The translations under genes and the position numbers were made by a program. DNA of 64,000 nucleotides from Henricia sp. BOLD:AAB3569. Taxonomy: Eukaryota > Echinodermata > Asteroidea > Spinulosida > Echinasteridae. The notes beneath the pieces are model-generated. The model did no database searches. It was given only the letters and a program-made list of their open reading frames with translations, and was not told the DNA's origin. Shown here piece by piece: positions 34,433 through 47,525 of this stretch. The stretch is taken from contig JBBELK010000388.1 of assembly GCA_037783545.1 (NCBI GenBank), positions 62,001 to 126,000 on the forward strand, given 5' to 3'. How positions within the stretch are numbered: the stretch's first letter is position 1; each line of letters opens with the position of its first letter.

Positions 34433-35904
34433 CTATTCCTTGGCTTGGTTTCTACAACTAGAGGCTCCATGGTCCGAGGAGTTGCACTGGGAACACACAA
34501 GTGTGTACCGGCACTGCGAGTTGTGACAACTCCCGCGGTTGAAGGCGAAACACACGCCGGTGCGACGAGTGCCTTGGAATTGGGAGGAACGAAAGGACGG
34601 CTGCTGAGTGGTTGTACTCATCGACGCACCTTTTTGTCCGCTCCAGTGGAACTGGGATGTCATTGGTGCTGACACCAAAAGAGCCCAAAGCTCCCCGTCA
34701 ATAGAAGCCCAAGACCGTAATGGGTGCGCTTGTTGCCGTAAGCGAAATTGCCGGTCATAGACAAGCCATCCTTCCCCATTGAATCGGGCAGCAGCCATTC
34801 GGATGATGTGCATGTACTTTAAAAGCTCCTGCACTCTTGAAGGGTGAGCCCCCCCAAAGACTGACACAAAGACTAAAAAAGCGTCGGTCCAAGACAAGAT
34901 GGAGGAAATTTGGGGTTTAAGTTTAGACTCCTTAAAGAGCAGCTGCCCTGAATTATCCAAGGTTAGTGTCAAGTTTTGCGAAGATGGGTTGAAATTTGGC
35001 TGTTCAAGCAGGGAATCAAGCTCCAAAAATTCACTTTTAACAATTTTTTCCCGGATATTAGCCGGAATTGACACGCCCAAGGGCTCGCAAATGGAAAGCA
35101 AAGCATGCGTACTTCCTAATGAAGTACCAGTAAGGGTACTGGCAACAATGGGAGCGGGGGTGTGGGCGGGGGAAACAAAAAGGCTATGAGACGAAACAGG
35201 CTGATACATATCTTGCATGTAGGTAGGCCTATCGGAAACGAACTCACCCTGAGAAAGACTGCCACTAGTTCCCACGCTTTGAAATGGATCTGAACGGGAT
35301 GGCAGAGTTTGAGCTGAAAAAACGGCCTGGGTATTTTGCCTCTGCTGGGTGCATGTGTGCCATGCATGAGAACAAGTTCCCGTTCCTGCTCCAGATTGCA
35401 TGGATTGAGCTGGCTGGCCTGTCTGAACTGGAAGTGTGGTGGGATTCCCGGGGATAGACACCTGGATCCGCGGAACTGGGTTGACCGCCGAGGAAACATC
35501 CAAGGGCAAACAAACTGTTGCCGGAACTGGAGGCGGATTGAGTGTTGCCGCCCCGAATGTCGCCGTCCCCGCGTGATCATGTCCGCATGTCGATGGCCGA
35601 CCGCTAACACGTCAGGCAAATCAACGGGAACCGCTGAAGCTGGCTGAGCTCTCGCCCGTGGAACTTGGCTGTCGGGAGTGGAAACTGCGCACCGAACAAA
35701 CGGTTCTGCTGAACGAGTCGAGCGTGCAGCTCGCCGAGACCTGGTGGAATTTCCCTGTCCGCCATTGTCGATCGGATCGCTACCCAGTCCTACCGCGTGA
35801 GGGCGCGCTCGTCCTGTCTGTAAGGATTCCTCTAAAGCGGAGTCGAGAGCACGAGATTTGGCCCGTGTTTGCCTGGCCAAAAAAAACATCGTTTCTCGCT
35901 CCAT
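34433..35904 (-). pseudogene. Gag-like protein of the Ngaro-like element, frameshifted
   Basis: A plausible start is the ATG at 35902-35904 (MERETMFFLARQ). That frame leads into Arg/Ser-rich sequence; near 35510 the homologous reading jumps to another frame that is open to 34433 (about 358 residues). The second part is low-complexity and Ser/Thr/Gln-rich, then has a conserved helical block (ELLKYMHIIRMAA, YDRQFR, ELWALL), and ends with a Cys/His cluster (CFAFNRGSC...CRY...CSQC...H...C) resembling zinc fingers of DIRS-order gag proteins. Either a mutation or a translational frameshift separates the halves; I favour mutation because the neighbouring hydrolase is also broken. Confidence 0.55.
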
Positions 35905-36199
35905 CGTCGTTCTCCACCGCCTCACGGGCTCTACGTTTCCTGCCGCGTGGCATGTGGGAAAATCAGTCCAAATCCCGATCGAAAATGGGCGAAAATATGA
36001 ATTTTTTTGCAAAGTCAAACTGGCAGTGGCAACGCTGCAAGAAAAGTGATTTTGGCGCGCATTGAACCCCAGCAATTGCGCAACGGTCCATGACGTCAGG
36101 CGCGCCAGCCAATCAAACTTCAACAAGCCATTACAGGCACAGTTCTCCCTCCCCCTGGAGCCAAAGGTGTTTTTCAGAGACGAGCTCCTCAAAACGATA

Positions 36200-37306
36200 A
36201 TGTGGGGTATTTTTTCTTCCAACTATAAACATTTTAGACACTGTAGCTCCTATAAGTGGCCCTATTTTGCCCAGTAGCGTATGTGCCTTTGTTCCAAAAT
36301 GGGTGCTGGTCTAGTTAGCAAGTTTCACTGTTGCAGGGGTAGTTTTGTTTCAAGTGGACATAAGGGAATAAAAGTGACGGATTACCCCCCATAAAATTGA
36401 ACAGAATTGAAAAGATGAGACTTCAGTGAGTATTCCGGTTGTTATCCTGAGAAGCTGAGAGAGTTGTGAGTATTTTTAAATGATTTTTGAAAATTGGGCA
36501 TTTAGCATTGGTAAATTCACTGTAAAATACCGCGTGCTTGAACGAATTTGCGGCCCAAAGGGATTTTGAGAAACGGCGCAAACCACCTCGAAAAAAGGCG
36601 TTATTTGGGCCCAGTTTATTTATTTATTTATTTATTTCTGTGGCAGAGGTTTCATCTTTGTCCATTTTGATTTCTACAACAATAAATGTTTTGTTTTGTT
36701 GCTGCACGACGCGTGGGTTCAGGCGATGGCGTCACAAAAGTACTCGGACGAATCCAATATTTTGTTTTTGGGGGAATGGGCCCCACGCTCGATGTACGTT
36801 AATCAGCATTCTCATTTCCCTACAGTGCTACCGCTGATAATTTGACAGCATTTGTTTTCACACATATGATGATTGATCACTTCACTTCTACAGCGTTTAA
36901 AGTAGGCCAACTCCTCTTTTTTAGTTCTTTTTTGTTGTTCTTGTGCGGCCGGAGATGCACTCCTTCTACAAAATCCATGCAACGCGTGGACAACTAGTCA
37001 CGCGCCCTCTGTTTAAATATATCCCATAGTTCCTTGCGAAAAGTTAACTAGCGAAATTTCGGCCCTTTTCCGTCTTCAAGCTCCAGGCTCCGGCTTCATG
37101 CGGCTCCGGCTCAAACCGCCTCCGGCTTCACTTTAGCGAAGCCAAACCAAAAACCGTTTGGAACACTAGTCGGGCCTAGTAGGCCTACCACTCTTTTTCA
37201 CCGGCTTTTTAAAAGAACTAGCAGACGAGTTTTGTCGGCGGCAAAGTTTAGCAAACCAGCAAAAGTTCACAAAGTTTTTGTTGCTGTCACGTGATTTTCC
37301 AGTTCA
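36200..37306. other. Unit boundary between gene copies 2 and 3
   Basis: Tandem-unit flank resuming after the Ngaro-like element, with a (TTTA)n tract near 36618. Then comes a 60-bp run of CTCCGGCTT-type repeats (37083-37143) and the TAGGCCTA site at which copy 2 carries the palindromic element. No gene is supported. Confidence 0.5.
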
Positions 37307-37437
37307 TGACGTCACGAAGCCGGCTGAAGTCACCTATTTAGTTGACTTCGTTTTGGAGCCTCATTTGGGCCAAAACGAAGCCTCGAAATAAAGCCTGAAG
37401 CCGAGCCGAAGTTTGGTATGCGGTTTCAAGATGGCGG
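37307..37437 (+). promoter_or_regulatory. Putative core promoter of gene copy 3
   Basis: TGACGTCA at 37307-37314, a CACGTG E-box about 18 bp upstream of it, and AAGATGGCGG (YY1-type) at 37428-37437, about 415 bp before the start codon. Same order and spacing as in copies 2 and 4. The leader downstream contains a very GC-rich CpG stretch (about 37708-37742). Confidence 0.45.
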
Positions 37438-37852
37438 AATGGAGACGGGACCGGAGACGGAGACGAAGCCGAGAGTTGGAAAAAGGCCCAGGTTTTTGTC
37501 ATCTTGCATGTGCATGCTCTTGTCAAAAATGGGAAAAGAAGTGCCTGCGAACAAGTAAATTCGGCCTAGGTGGGTCATATTTACTATTTGTTAATATAAC
37601 CTCCAGAAAGAAAGGGTAAATTTTCAGAAATAAACTTCGTCGTCGCTGGTTTTTGGTTGGATATTTCATTCAATAAAGTGATTGTCACGTCACAGTTGTT
37701 AACTCGAACTCGCGCCGCGCACCGCGCGCTCGCGCTACGCCCAGGCAGCCAGGGTAAACAAAACCCAGTGTTGTCTTTAGAAACGGCACATTGCGTGTAT
37801 GCTGTGTAAACAGTGTGGACGCCTTTTTTCATAAGAATTTTTATCGATTCGA

Positions 37853-40800
37853 ATGCGATTTTTCCTGATTTTTGCGATAATTTTGTGGACTTCAGTCGAT
37901 TCGACTGTGAGGTAGGTTTCAGATGAATATGTTCATGATGTTTAAGTTTTTGTAACTTTGTTAAAATTAACCTAGTACTACACTAGGCCTAGTAGTAGTA
38001 TAGCATAGATAATACTTTAGTCATTATAATATTAGTTAGGCCGAGGCTAAGCTAAGTCAAGTAGGCCCATTTAAGTTAGTCTAACATTAGACAAATCTCT
38101 TTCCTAACTTTATACCCTCAACTTTAGTTACAGTGTTGAACTTCACACCAAAAGCCTACCCTAGGTTTATGCAGCTTTCTTTCTTTCTCTCTTTTTTTAA
38201 AACAAGATAAGAGTTCCCGGAGAGCTAGGATAGACCCATGCATATAAAGGCTTGAGCTGGCATGTGCAAACCACGTTTTTTTAAAACAATAATTATTTCT
38301 TTCCTGAATTTTGTTCCTAGTTCACAGACCCTGAGCACCATCTCGGGTCCCTTCCAGGGCAATCCTACCATCTCTGCCCTGACTAGTGATGACTGCCTTT
38401 CAACTGTTGATTGGCATAAGATCATCTTCATCACTGCAGTCCCGATAGCTGCTGGCTTTGGACTGCTGCTGCTCGCGGCCTTTCTGAAAGATATGAGACA
38501 GGCTTGCAAGGTAGGCCAACAAGTCAACAAGTCTGTACACTTACTAGCATTAAACTTTTAAAGTGTCTAGTGTTTCCAGCAGCCGATTTCACGAAAGGGT
38601 GCGCAGCTTGCGCAACTTTTGAAAAATGGCGCAAGCCCCATAGCTTGCGTGTAATTATCACCGGAATGTTGCGCAGCTTGCGCAATAAAACGTGGCGCAA
38701 GGGGGCTTACGCAGTGCGCAAGGATTCGTGAAATCGGCTGCTGATCTGATCACATTTTTGAGGTGCCCATTTTTGCCATGGGTGTTCAGGGGTCGATTTC
38801 ACAAAAGTTAAGACGAGCTCAATGCGTCCTAATTATAAGAAGAGTGACCCTTCCTAAGTTGCGTCTTAGCGCTTTGTGAAATCGGCCCCAGGTTTTGTAC
38901 CATATCATTTGTCATATTTTTCTCATTACCAATCTGAAAATTTGTGCTCTTAATCTGTATATTTTTAAGGATATTGTCAAAAAGTACTGATCTTTTGTAA
39001 ACTAATTTAAATCCATTCCATAAACAGTGCAGCGATTACACCAGCATTTTTGCTTCCACACCAAATTAAAGATTTCAAATTGTATGTTTTCTTACCCATA
39101 TAACTAGTATTCATGGTATCTTGGGATGGTATTTTATATGATTATTAGGTTACAGCAAAATCCATTATCTAGAAAACTCTGAACAAGCAGAGCCCCTTTA
39201 AAGGAGTGTGTTCAGATTCTTCTACCAAAAGGTTTTATTTTAACCTATTTAACCATCATATAAAATACCTCCCCAAAATACTATCCATTGGTAAGAAAAC
39301 ATGAAATTTGCAATCTCCAATTTGGATGTGAAAGCAAAAATGTTGGTGTAATTTTGGCGCTGCTTTATGGAACAAATAAATTACTTTACAAAACATGTGT
39401 GTTTTTTGTTACGATATCCTTTAAAAATATATGGATTGGGAACGCGAAATTTGAGAAAATTATGACAAATTTACAGTTGCCCAAAATTCGACCTCATCAG
39501 TTGACAAGAACAAACATTACTAAAATTGGTAATTGCAGTGGTAACAAACACCACATGATTTTGTTGTTCGTGTAAAATGGTTCCTATGTAACAGTTTACC
39601 ATTCATGTACTCTATCTTTAAGTCGGGATTCGTTGTCTGTTATAGCAATATGATTCCTCCTTTTTTCTTTGCTTCAAACAGAGCAATCGTTCCTGCCCTC
39701 CAGCTCCTCCAACCATCAGAGCTAAAAAGGAACGCACCTACGTCATAGACGTAGAATACGGAGGCCGTACAACATGGGGTTCATTTCTGAGTTGGTGTGC
39801 TGTGCAGACATCATCAGCCGAAATCAAAAACCGACGTCTGGTGAGACTCCGTGGAAGTACTGGCCTCAGCAACTGGTAAGATAAAGACTACCGTACGTGC
39901 CTTCATGCGAGTTCAGATATAAACCCAAGTCTGACTGACGATTTCTGTCTTGTTACTTAATGATTTCCTTGAATTCCTTCGTTACAATGATGTGTCATTT
40001 GTTATGATTAAGCAATTTAGGGATGTTCAGCACAGCAGAATATGAGGATGTGTGTAAAGTGAAATGTAACAAAATTCATTGAGGTTGTAATATATTGCAT
40101 TTTCCTTTTGCTTGGAGAATGGGATTTATTGTGTATTTTGACAATAGCAATGCATTATGTAACATTTCACCTTACACCCACCCCCATATTGAGCTGAGCT
40201 GCACATCCACCAATTATTGCAAGATAGAGAGCATTGTTAATCAAACTCGAGTTTCCGAACGTTTTTGGGGAGTTTAAAATAATGTTTGTTTGATTATGGT
40301 ACATGTATTTTGTTTTTGGTCCGTCCTCCAGGGTGTCTTTTTATCTGGTTCTTGGAAAGAAATCAGAACAGAAGACGATCACGACCCCTCGCCCCATCGG
40401 TAATCTGGTAGCTGTGGAGTCGAAATACCCGCCAATAAGAGACAGGTTCCTCCCCAGACCATTGCCAACTGCCAATACCAGGGCCTGTCTGAGAGGACTC
40501 TTCAAAAGTGCATGTGATATGTAAGCATTTATAAGAAAATTACATTTTGCAAAAGACAAATAGTTGTATTAAACAATTAATGGCCTATTGCATCATTTGC
40601 AATGACCAAAATGTTCACGTTTTGAGTTAAGAAGAAGAAATTTACTTAAAATGTTGATAGCAATAGTTTTCTGAAGCATTGAGGCGTCTTTGTATAGCTG
40701 AAATTTCTGCAGACTATTGTTTACCAACATTCTTTAGATATGCCAGGAATCTGTAAAAAGTGTTATCTAGCAAATGATACATTGGCCTTTAAAGCCCCAA

Positions 40801-42917
40801 TACATCATTTGTAGTGACCCAAAATTTTACTTGACTAAAAGTGTTGATAGCGATGGTAACATACAATCACTAAAAGGTTTTCCAATAAATCTGTCTTTAG
40901 GTAGTTTAATTCAATTAGATATAGTCTGAACATTGAGATTGATAAAAAATAAATAAAGGTTTTTGTCTTTCTTTCTATTTTCAGTGAGATCAGACGTATC
41001 CATGCCAAGGACACAAAGACACAAGAACATTACTTCACCGTCAGTGGTCCAAGCAGTGGTGGCATCTCATCGACAGATCAAGGGATTATCACCACCCTTC
41101 CGCTGTTATATTCAGCCACTCCGCCCAAAACCAAAATCAGCTACGTCGCCTACTACTTCACGAATGCTTCCCTGTGGACCTCTACATTCATGCCCCGGTA
41201 CCAAGGTAATTTCACCGGAGTACGACACGTCACCCTCTTGTTTGCGTGTATCAGTCACACCATGGTTGCTGCCGTTGCGTTGTCCATGTTAGCAGTGGAA
41301 TCGTCCATGGAGGAGTCTATTGTGCTCAGCTGGCCTAATTATAATCTGACCCTAGCTGTGGTAGTTAGAGCAGCTGTAGTTGGTGTCGTAGTCTTCGCAT
41401 TCATGGGCATTGTTGAGATGATCTTCCGTGCCGCACCAACTGTATGGTCGGTACATCCACCTTGCCTACTCGTGCAACAGCAGAATGAAGACATGTTTTC
41501 GGATGGCTACCAACCGACTTGTGTGCAGTCTGTAGAGGGATATTTCTACGGAGGTGAATCTATTAGTGTTGTGGGTATTCTCCGCGAAACCAGCAGTGCT
41601 CCAGATATCATGCAGACCCAGAGTTCCAAACAAGTGCGTGATAACACCCGGAAGTACTTCAATCAACCGGGATTGTTTGGTAGAGGTTTGACTCGCTGCT
41701 CTCAATGGACCGACAAACTTCATGCTGAAAAGTTAAACAGCAAACAGTTTACCAAATGTACATTTGACACCAAACCTGATGCGTCTCTATCCCCCAACGT
41801 GACAATCAACCCTACTAATGACAATACCAACAATTCCAAGAATGACACCAAGCTTGCTGTTAGTTCCAACTGCATCGCAGCTTGCCCCGGGAACAGATCT
41901 CAGACAATCGACGTAACCAGGATTCCTTGCTCGTCTACATCAATTGACTTCAAAACCAGTTCCTTCGTAATTGAACCGGTGACATCTTATCAACCAAGGT
42001 CTACATCTAGTGCTTCTGCTGCCAGGAGCAGTTCATCACTCTTTTCCAACGAGTCAATTGAGAAAGCAAGACCCGATGACAACCATGATGGCAAGACCAT
42101 TCCAGCAATTGAGGACCGTTCAACCCAAACTGATACCATGAAGCAGACTTCTCTAATCAAGACAATTCTCCATGAGCCATTACAGAGCCGACCTAAATCC
42201 ATCTCTTGCACTGCGCCTGCAACCGTTAAGACAAATCCCGATGAAAAGACCCCAGCTGCAGTGACAACTCGTTCCGACTACATCCTCAATATTCCCATGG
42301 ATTTTGAGCTGCCAAGCGTGACCATACAGACAAGCACTAGCATCCGGTCGGTCTTCTTCGGGATTAGAAAATGGTTTTCGGGATTGCTGTCTAAACCCAG
42401 ACTTGATATTGGCGATGACTACAAGTTGGAAGTGACTAAAAATGATTCTTCCATGAAAACCCCAGCCAAAACCAAGCACACCGCCTCAAGCTGGCTTCCT
42501 ATTAGTGGAAATAACAACTGCGATACTGAAGAAAAGCCGATCAATATCCTAGGCTCTGTCTTCCAAAGATCGAGCGACAGGTTCGAGTACAATTCCGTCT
42601 CTTCATCCACCAGTTTGAGCAGCATCCAGTCAGTTCAGATTGCCTTGAAGAAACAACTCACTCCAGTCGCAAAGTTCATTATTTTATTCTGCCACGTCCT
42701 TCTGATTGTGTCCTGCGTGATTGCGATGTGGTGGTCCATATACTCCCTTCATGGCTATTGTCGGAGCGCCTTATGGGAGTGGGCTGCCACTGCTGTCACT
42801 GCTGTTCTCATCCAGGCTATCATTTGTGATACCATCAAGGCTGCCATCATAACGTTTCTCAAGCGGTTGTCCTTCGAGGAAGAAACAAAACCAAAGCCCT
42901 ACTCCATCATTCTCTAA
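37853..42917 (+). CDS. Mini-polycystin-1-like membrane protein, copy 3 (854 aa, five exons)
   Basis: Exons 37853-37911, 38321-38510, 39682-39875, 40332-40520 and 40985-42917; GT/AG borders, phases 2-0-2-2, 2565 coding bases. An in-frame TAA seven codons upstream supports the ATG. Residues 1-17 are a signal peptide; TM1 is 54-75. Residues 100-170 resemble a shortened PLAT domain (YVIDV strand; GLSNWW like the G-x-x-x-x-W-x-L turn). TM2 is about 292-314, preceded by the LW...FTGVRHVT pattern seen after PLAT in polycystin-1; TM3 is about 333-358; a Ser/Thr-rich loop spans 360-765; TM4 is 775-799 and TM5 809-836; the tail is 18 residues. Polycystin-1 proteins sense extracellular cues with TRPP partners in cilia or sperm. 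This one lacks the REJ/GAIN ectodomain and the channel helices, so its role is unknown. Homology is by pattern recognition. One change in exon 2 is Glu53 to Lys. Confidence 0.75.
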
Positions 42918-45900
42918 TCTGTATCGCACAGATTTATAATACGCATACTGGCCATATAAATCACAGTCATCAAGTTCGATTAGCCTTTTGCGCGTTTCAC
43001 ATAAATAGCATCTAACGTACGGAATCTCTTTATTTCACCTGTACCCAATAGATGACCATACTAGATATTTGTTGCTATGTAATGGGTGCACGTGACCGGT
43101 GTGAAGTACAGAATACATACCATGTTCACTGTACGACAGAATGGCATAAAATAACCAGACTGTTGGTTGCTATAGGCAGTGGCCTGCACCGTGTAGCAAC
43201 ATAGTATGCAAACTTTCTGAACGGCACACTGAAAGTGAAGAATTCGGAGTGCCAGCCATAGTGCAACGGTTACTCGCAAAAGGCTAATTACAGTGTAGGT
43301 TCTGCCGTGAACCTACTGTTTTAACTTTGGATCATGATATACACAAAATTTACCAAATAAAACAATTTCAACTGCAAAGCATAACAAGCAAACGAAATGT
43401 TAAAAACAAAAAAAACCTAAACATTAAATGCTGCAAATCAAATATGGTGAATATTTCACCATACTGCATTCGTGCAGTTGTAAATATGTAAATATATGTT
43501 GTGTTTGAAAAAAATATATATATATATAAAAAGAAAAAAATATGTATAAAATATAAAAAGGGGAAATTTACTATACTGGCTATGGTCAAATTAAAGAGAC
43601 TAGAACAAAATTATCAACACTCAATGTAAGTTTCCAAAACAAAACAAAATTAAAGCAAATATTTACACCGACTGGAGAGTTTGTGCTATACAGAAAGAAT
43701 ATCTTGTACTTCCAGATTACTTTCAGGTGATTTTAAGCTTCCTGACGAAGTAGAGAAAATACTAATTATTTTCCAGGGACATTTCTCAAATTTCTCAGTG
43801 CACACTAGCAAATATCATTGTACATTACACTAACTGTTGTACAATTCGGGTGATCAAAGAAATGTATTTTGAATTATGTACAGAATTACACACTGGAATG
43901 ATTCATTCAGAACACAAACTCATTGCTTATAATGCAATTATCTCATTTTTAATAGTTCTTGTTCATATTTTTTGGTATCAATGTATCGGTATATGGTACA
44001 ACATCATGGTGATTAATTACAATTCTGCGATGAGGGGGGAGAAAATCTGGTGTGTTGAACTATTTTATTATGTGTGCTTGCCTTCAAATAATGTGGATTG
44101 GAAAGCTGGAGAACAAAAGACAAGGTGAAAGTATTTGTGAGTTCGTACAAAGCAAGATAGTTCTAAGGGGGGAAAAGACATTTCTAAGTAAGAGGAAAAA
44201 CAGACTGCAAACATTTTTTTGACAGGGTCACACTAGTCTACCACAACTAAGGGGCCATCCATAAAGTACGTAGGCACGGGGGGAGGGGGAGAGTTATTGG
44301 CGTTTTTTTTAGCCAATGCGTACACCTAACGTTAAAGTATATGGGTGACGTCACGAATTTTGCGTACGTTAAAGTATATGGGCATGGGGGCGGGGGTCTA
44401 AAAACGTCGGCATTTTGTGCGTATTTATGGATGGCCCCTAAACGAGAGTCACCTGGACTGAACTGTCACGAGAAAATCCCACGCCGTTATGGTTTCATCA
44501 TTTTCCACCACCATATTTGCGAAATAAAAGTGCGACATTGCGAATTATTTGCAAAGATATTTGCGATTTGCGATGTCCCTTGTATGTATACGCCACGATA
44601 TTATACTAAACAATATTTTGCTCGCTTCATTGGAAAATAATATCTTAATCAGAAAACTGTGGTGTGGCGCGTTTGAGATGCGTTCCTGGGGCCCGCCCGG
44701 CACGGCTTGTGAATTCGTAATCCATGATCCAAGATTCCGCGCACACTGTGACGAAAAAGCGAAAAGCACCCTAACATGTAGCTGTGATATTTTTTTCTCA
44801 GACCAAATGGCTCCATCCTAGACAAGACAGTATAGCACACTGATTTATTTTCCCCTAAAATGAGCCTGTAGGCCTACTTATTTTTTTCCCAGGAGATTTT
44901 CAAAAACGGGAAAAAATATATTTGAAAAATTACGCAGTTTCCCGGCTTTGAAAAAAGGGTTAAAGACAGATAACATGATTGGGAAAAGGAACAACCGCAT
45001 AACTAATGTTGATAAACTGTCCTGTTTCAGCCACATAATCAGAAAACCTGAGAAATCCGTGCATGGTAAAAAAAAAAAAGAAGAAGAAGGGGTCTGCAGA
45101 CAGTTGACAATTTCTCTTAGCTCACAAAGGTACCATTTTACCATTGCTATATCAACATTTTTAGTCACATAGGTTTTTCTTGTAAATTCGTGAACTAAAG
45201 TTTTGGTTAAAGTTACATTGTCCGTACGTGGTTCTCAGCAAATTCGATTTGTTTTTTCTCAGAACGAATTTTTAAAGCATTTACTTTACTTTGACAAAAT
45301 AAAAACATCATATTTTGTATTTTAGACATCACCAAGTCTGTGAAAAACGCCGTTTTTTGTACGGCCGTTTTTGCGGCTTTGCTTTTAATTGCCGTGAGTT
45401 GAATAATTGCGGACCGACAATAATTCGAAATACAAGTATTGACAGTAATTGTTTGATAACTAAACGTTGGTCGATTTTTGTCCGTTGATGTCTCATTTGA
45501 ATTAAGGTGAATAACTTGTATGTTTCTAGAAAAGTATCACCTTTCGACGTGCAACACTCAAATCACGCGGACATATCATCTTTAACTGCAAAACAATGTT
45601 AGGGCTTTAAAACATAGCATTTCCATCAACACATTTAGTCGGGTTTTTCTTGTCAAATTGCGAAGTACCCGATAAATGTTTGGGTAACTGCAAATGATGT
45701 ATTGGGCCTGGGGATTTAAAATTTGGATGTTTAGGGGTGCAGCCAAGTAAAAATAGGCACAGATCTGTGCGCCGAGCTCATGAATATTTTGTATGCCCTC
45801 AAACTCTTCTTTATTAGGGAGAGTTGCGAGCTGAACGAGTGTGGTCTTGTGTAAAATATGACTATCGTCGCTATGTGGGGTATTTTTTCTTCCAACTATA

Positions 45901-46979
45901 AACATTTTAGACACTGTAGCTCCTATAAGTGGCCCTATTTTGCGCAGTAGCGTATGTGCCTTTGTTCCAAAATGGGTGCTGGTCTAGTTAGCAAGTTTCA
46001 CTGTTGCAGGGGTAGTTTTGTTTCAAGTGGACATTAGGGAATAAAAGTGACGGATTACCCCCATAAAATTGAACAGAATTGAAAAGATGAGACTTCAGTG
46101 AGTATTCCGGTTGTTATCCTGAGAAGCTGAGAGAGTTGTGAGTATTTTTAAATGATTTTTGAAAATTGGGCATTTAGCATTGGTAAATTCACTGTAAAAT
46201 ACCGCGTGCTTGAACGAATTTGCGGCCCAAAGGGATTTTGAGAAACGGCGCAAACCTCCTCGAAAAAAGGCGTTATTTGGGCCCAGTTTATTTATTTATT
46301 TATTTATTTCTGTGGCAGAGGTTTCATCTTTGTCCATTTTGATTTCTACAACAATAAATGTTTTGTTTTGTTGCTGCACGACGCGTGGGTTCAGGCGATG
46401 GCGTCACAAAAAGAACTCGGACGAATCCAATATTTTGTTTTTGGGGGAATGGGCCCCACGCTCGATGTACGTTAATCAGCATTCTCATTTCCCTACAGTG
46501 CTACCGCTGATAATTTGACAGCATTTGTTTTCACACATATGATGATTGATCACTTCACTTCTACAGCGTTTAAAGTAGGCCAACTCCTCTTTTTCAGTTC
46601 TTTTTTGTTGTTCTTGTGCGGCCGGAGATGCACTCCTTCTACAAAATCCATGCAACGCGCGGACAACTAGTCACGCGCCCTCTGTTTAAATATATCCCAT
46701 AGTTCCTTGCGAAAAGTTAACTAGCGAAATTTCGGCCCTTTTCCGTCTTCAAGCTCCAGGCTCCGGCTTCATGCGGCTCCGGCTCAAACCGCCTCCGGCT
46801 TCACTTTAGCGAAGCCAAACCAAAAACCGTTTGGAACACTAGTCGGGCCTAGTAGGCCTACCACTCTTTTTCACCGGCTTTTTAAAAGAACTAGCAGACG
46901 AGTTTTGTCGGCGGCAAAGTTTAGCAAACCAGCAAAAGTTCACAAAGTTTTTGTTGCTGTCACGTGATTTTCCAGTTCA
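42918..46979. other. 3' flank of gene copy 3 and unit boundary
   Basis: Collinear with the flanks of copies 1 and 2: AATAAA at 43356-43361, (AT)n near 43515, the GGGGCCATCC MITE at 44250-44439, (TTTA)n near 46288, and CTCCGGCTT repeats near 46755-46805. About 265 bases are deleted at 43858 relative to copy 2 (between short AAAG repeats). No gene is supported. Confidence 0.6.
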
Positions 46980-47110
46980 TGACGTCACGAAGCCGGCCGA
47001 AGTCACCTATTTAGTTGACTTCGTTTTGGAGCCTCATTTGGGCCAAAACGAAGCCTCGAAATAAAGCCTGAAGCCGAGCCGAAGTTTGGTATGCGGTTTC
47101 AAGATGGCGG
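46980..47110 (+). promoter_or_regulatory. Putative core promoter of gene copy 4
   Basis: TGACGTCA 46980-46987 with an upstream CACGTG, and AAGATGGCGG at 47101-47110, as in copies 2 and 3. Copy 5 has lost this whole region by deletion. Confidence 0.45.
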
Positions 47111-47525
47111 AATGGAGACGGGACCGGAGACGGAGACGAAGCCGAGAGTTGGAAAAAGGCCCAGGTTTTTGTCATCTTGCATGTGCATGCTCTTGTCAAA
47201 AATGGGAAAAGAAGTGCCTGCGAACAAGTAAATTCGGCCTAGGTGGGTCATATTTACTATTTGTTAATATAACCTCCAGAAAGAAAGGGTAAATTTTCAG
47301 AAATAAACTTCGTCGTCGCTGGTTTTTGGTTGGATATTTCATTCAATAAAGTGATTGTCACGTCACAGTTGTTAACTCGAACTCGCGCCGCGCACCGCGC
47401 GCTCGCGCTACGCCCAGGCAGCCAGGGTAAACAAAACCCAGTGTTGTCTTTAGAAACGGCACATTGCGTGTATGCTGTGTAAACAGTGTGGACGCCTTTT
47501 TTCATAAGAATTTTTATCGATTCGA

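Larger units (their letters stand above)
31333..36199 (-). mobile_element. Ngaro-like (DIRS-order) retroelement with split direct repeats
   Basis: Inserted into unit DNA between CGTCGCT and ATGTGGGG (uninterrupted at 3582-3595 and about 45866-45879), without target duplication. Read on the minus strand the order is A1 (36199-36000), coding region, B1 (32988-32301), A2 (32300-32101), B2 (32020-31333). A1 and A2 are 200-bp direct copies and B1 and B2 are 688-bp direct copies. A1-ORF-B1-A2-B2 is the split-direct-repeat layout known for Ngaro/PAT tyrosine-recombinase retrotransposons, which integrate without duplication. It has a gag-like frame and an SGNH-hydrolase remnant, the latter known from Ngaro elements. 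I see no reverse transcriptase or tyrosine recombinase, so it is nonautonomous. Confidence 0.75.

Noticed and set aside
41190..42917. A separate intronless 575-codon gene starting at an internal ATG
   Set aside because: This is the 3' part of exon 5 of copy 3; upstream exon sequence is in the same frame and spliced in the array genes.
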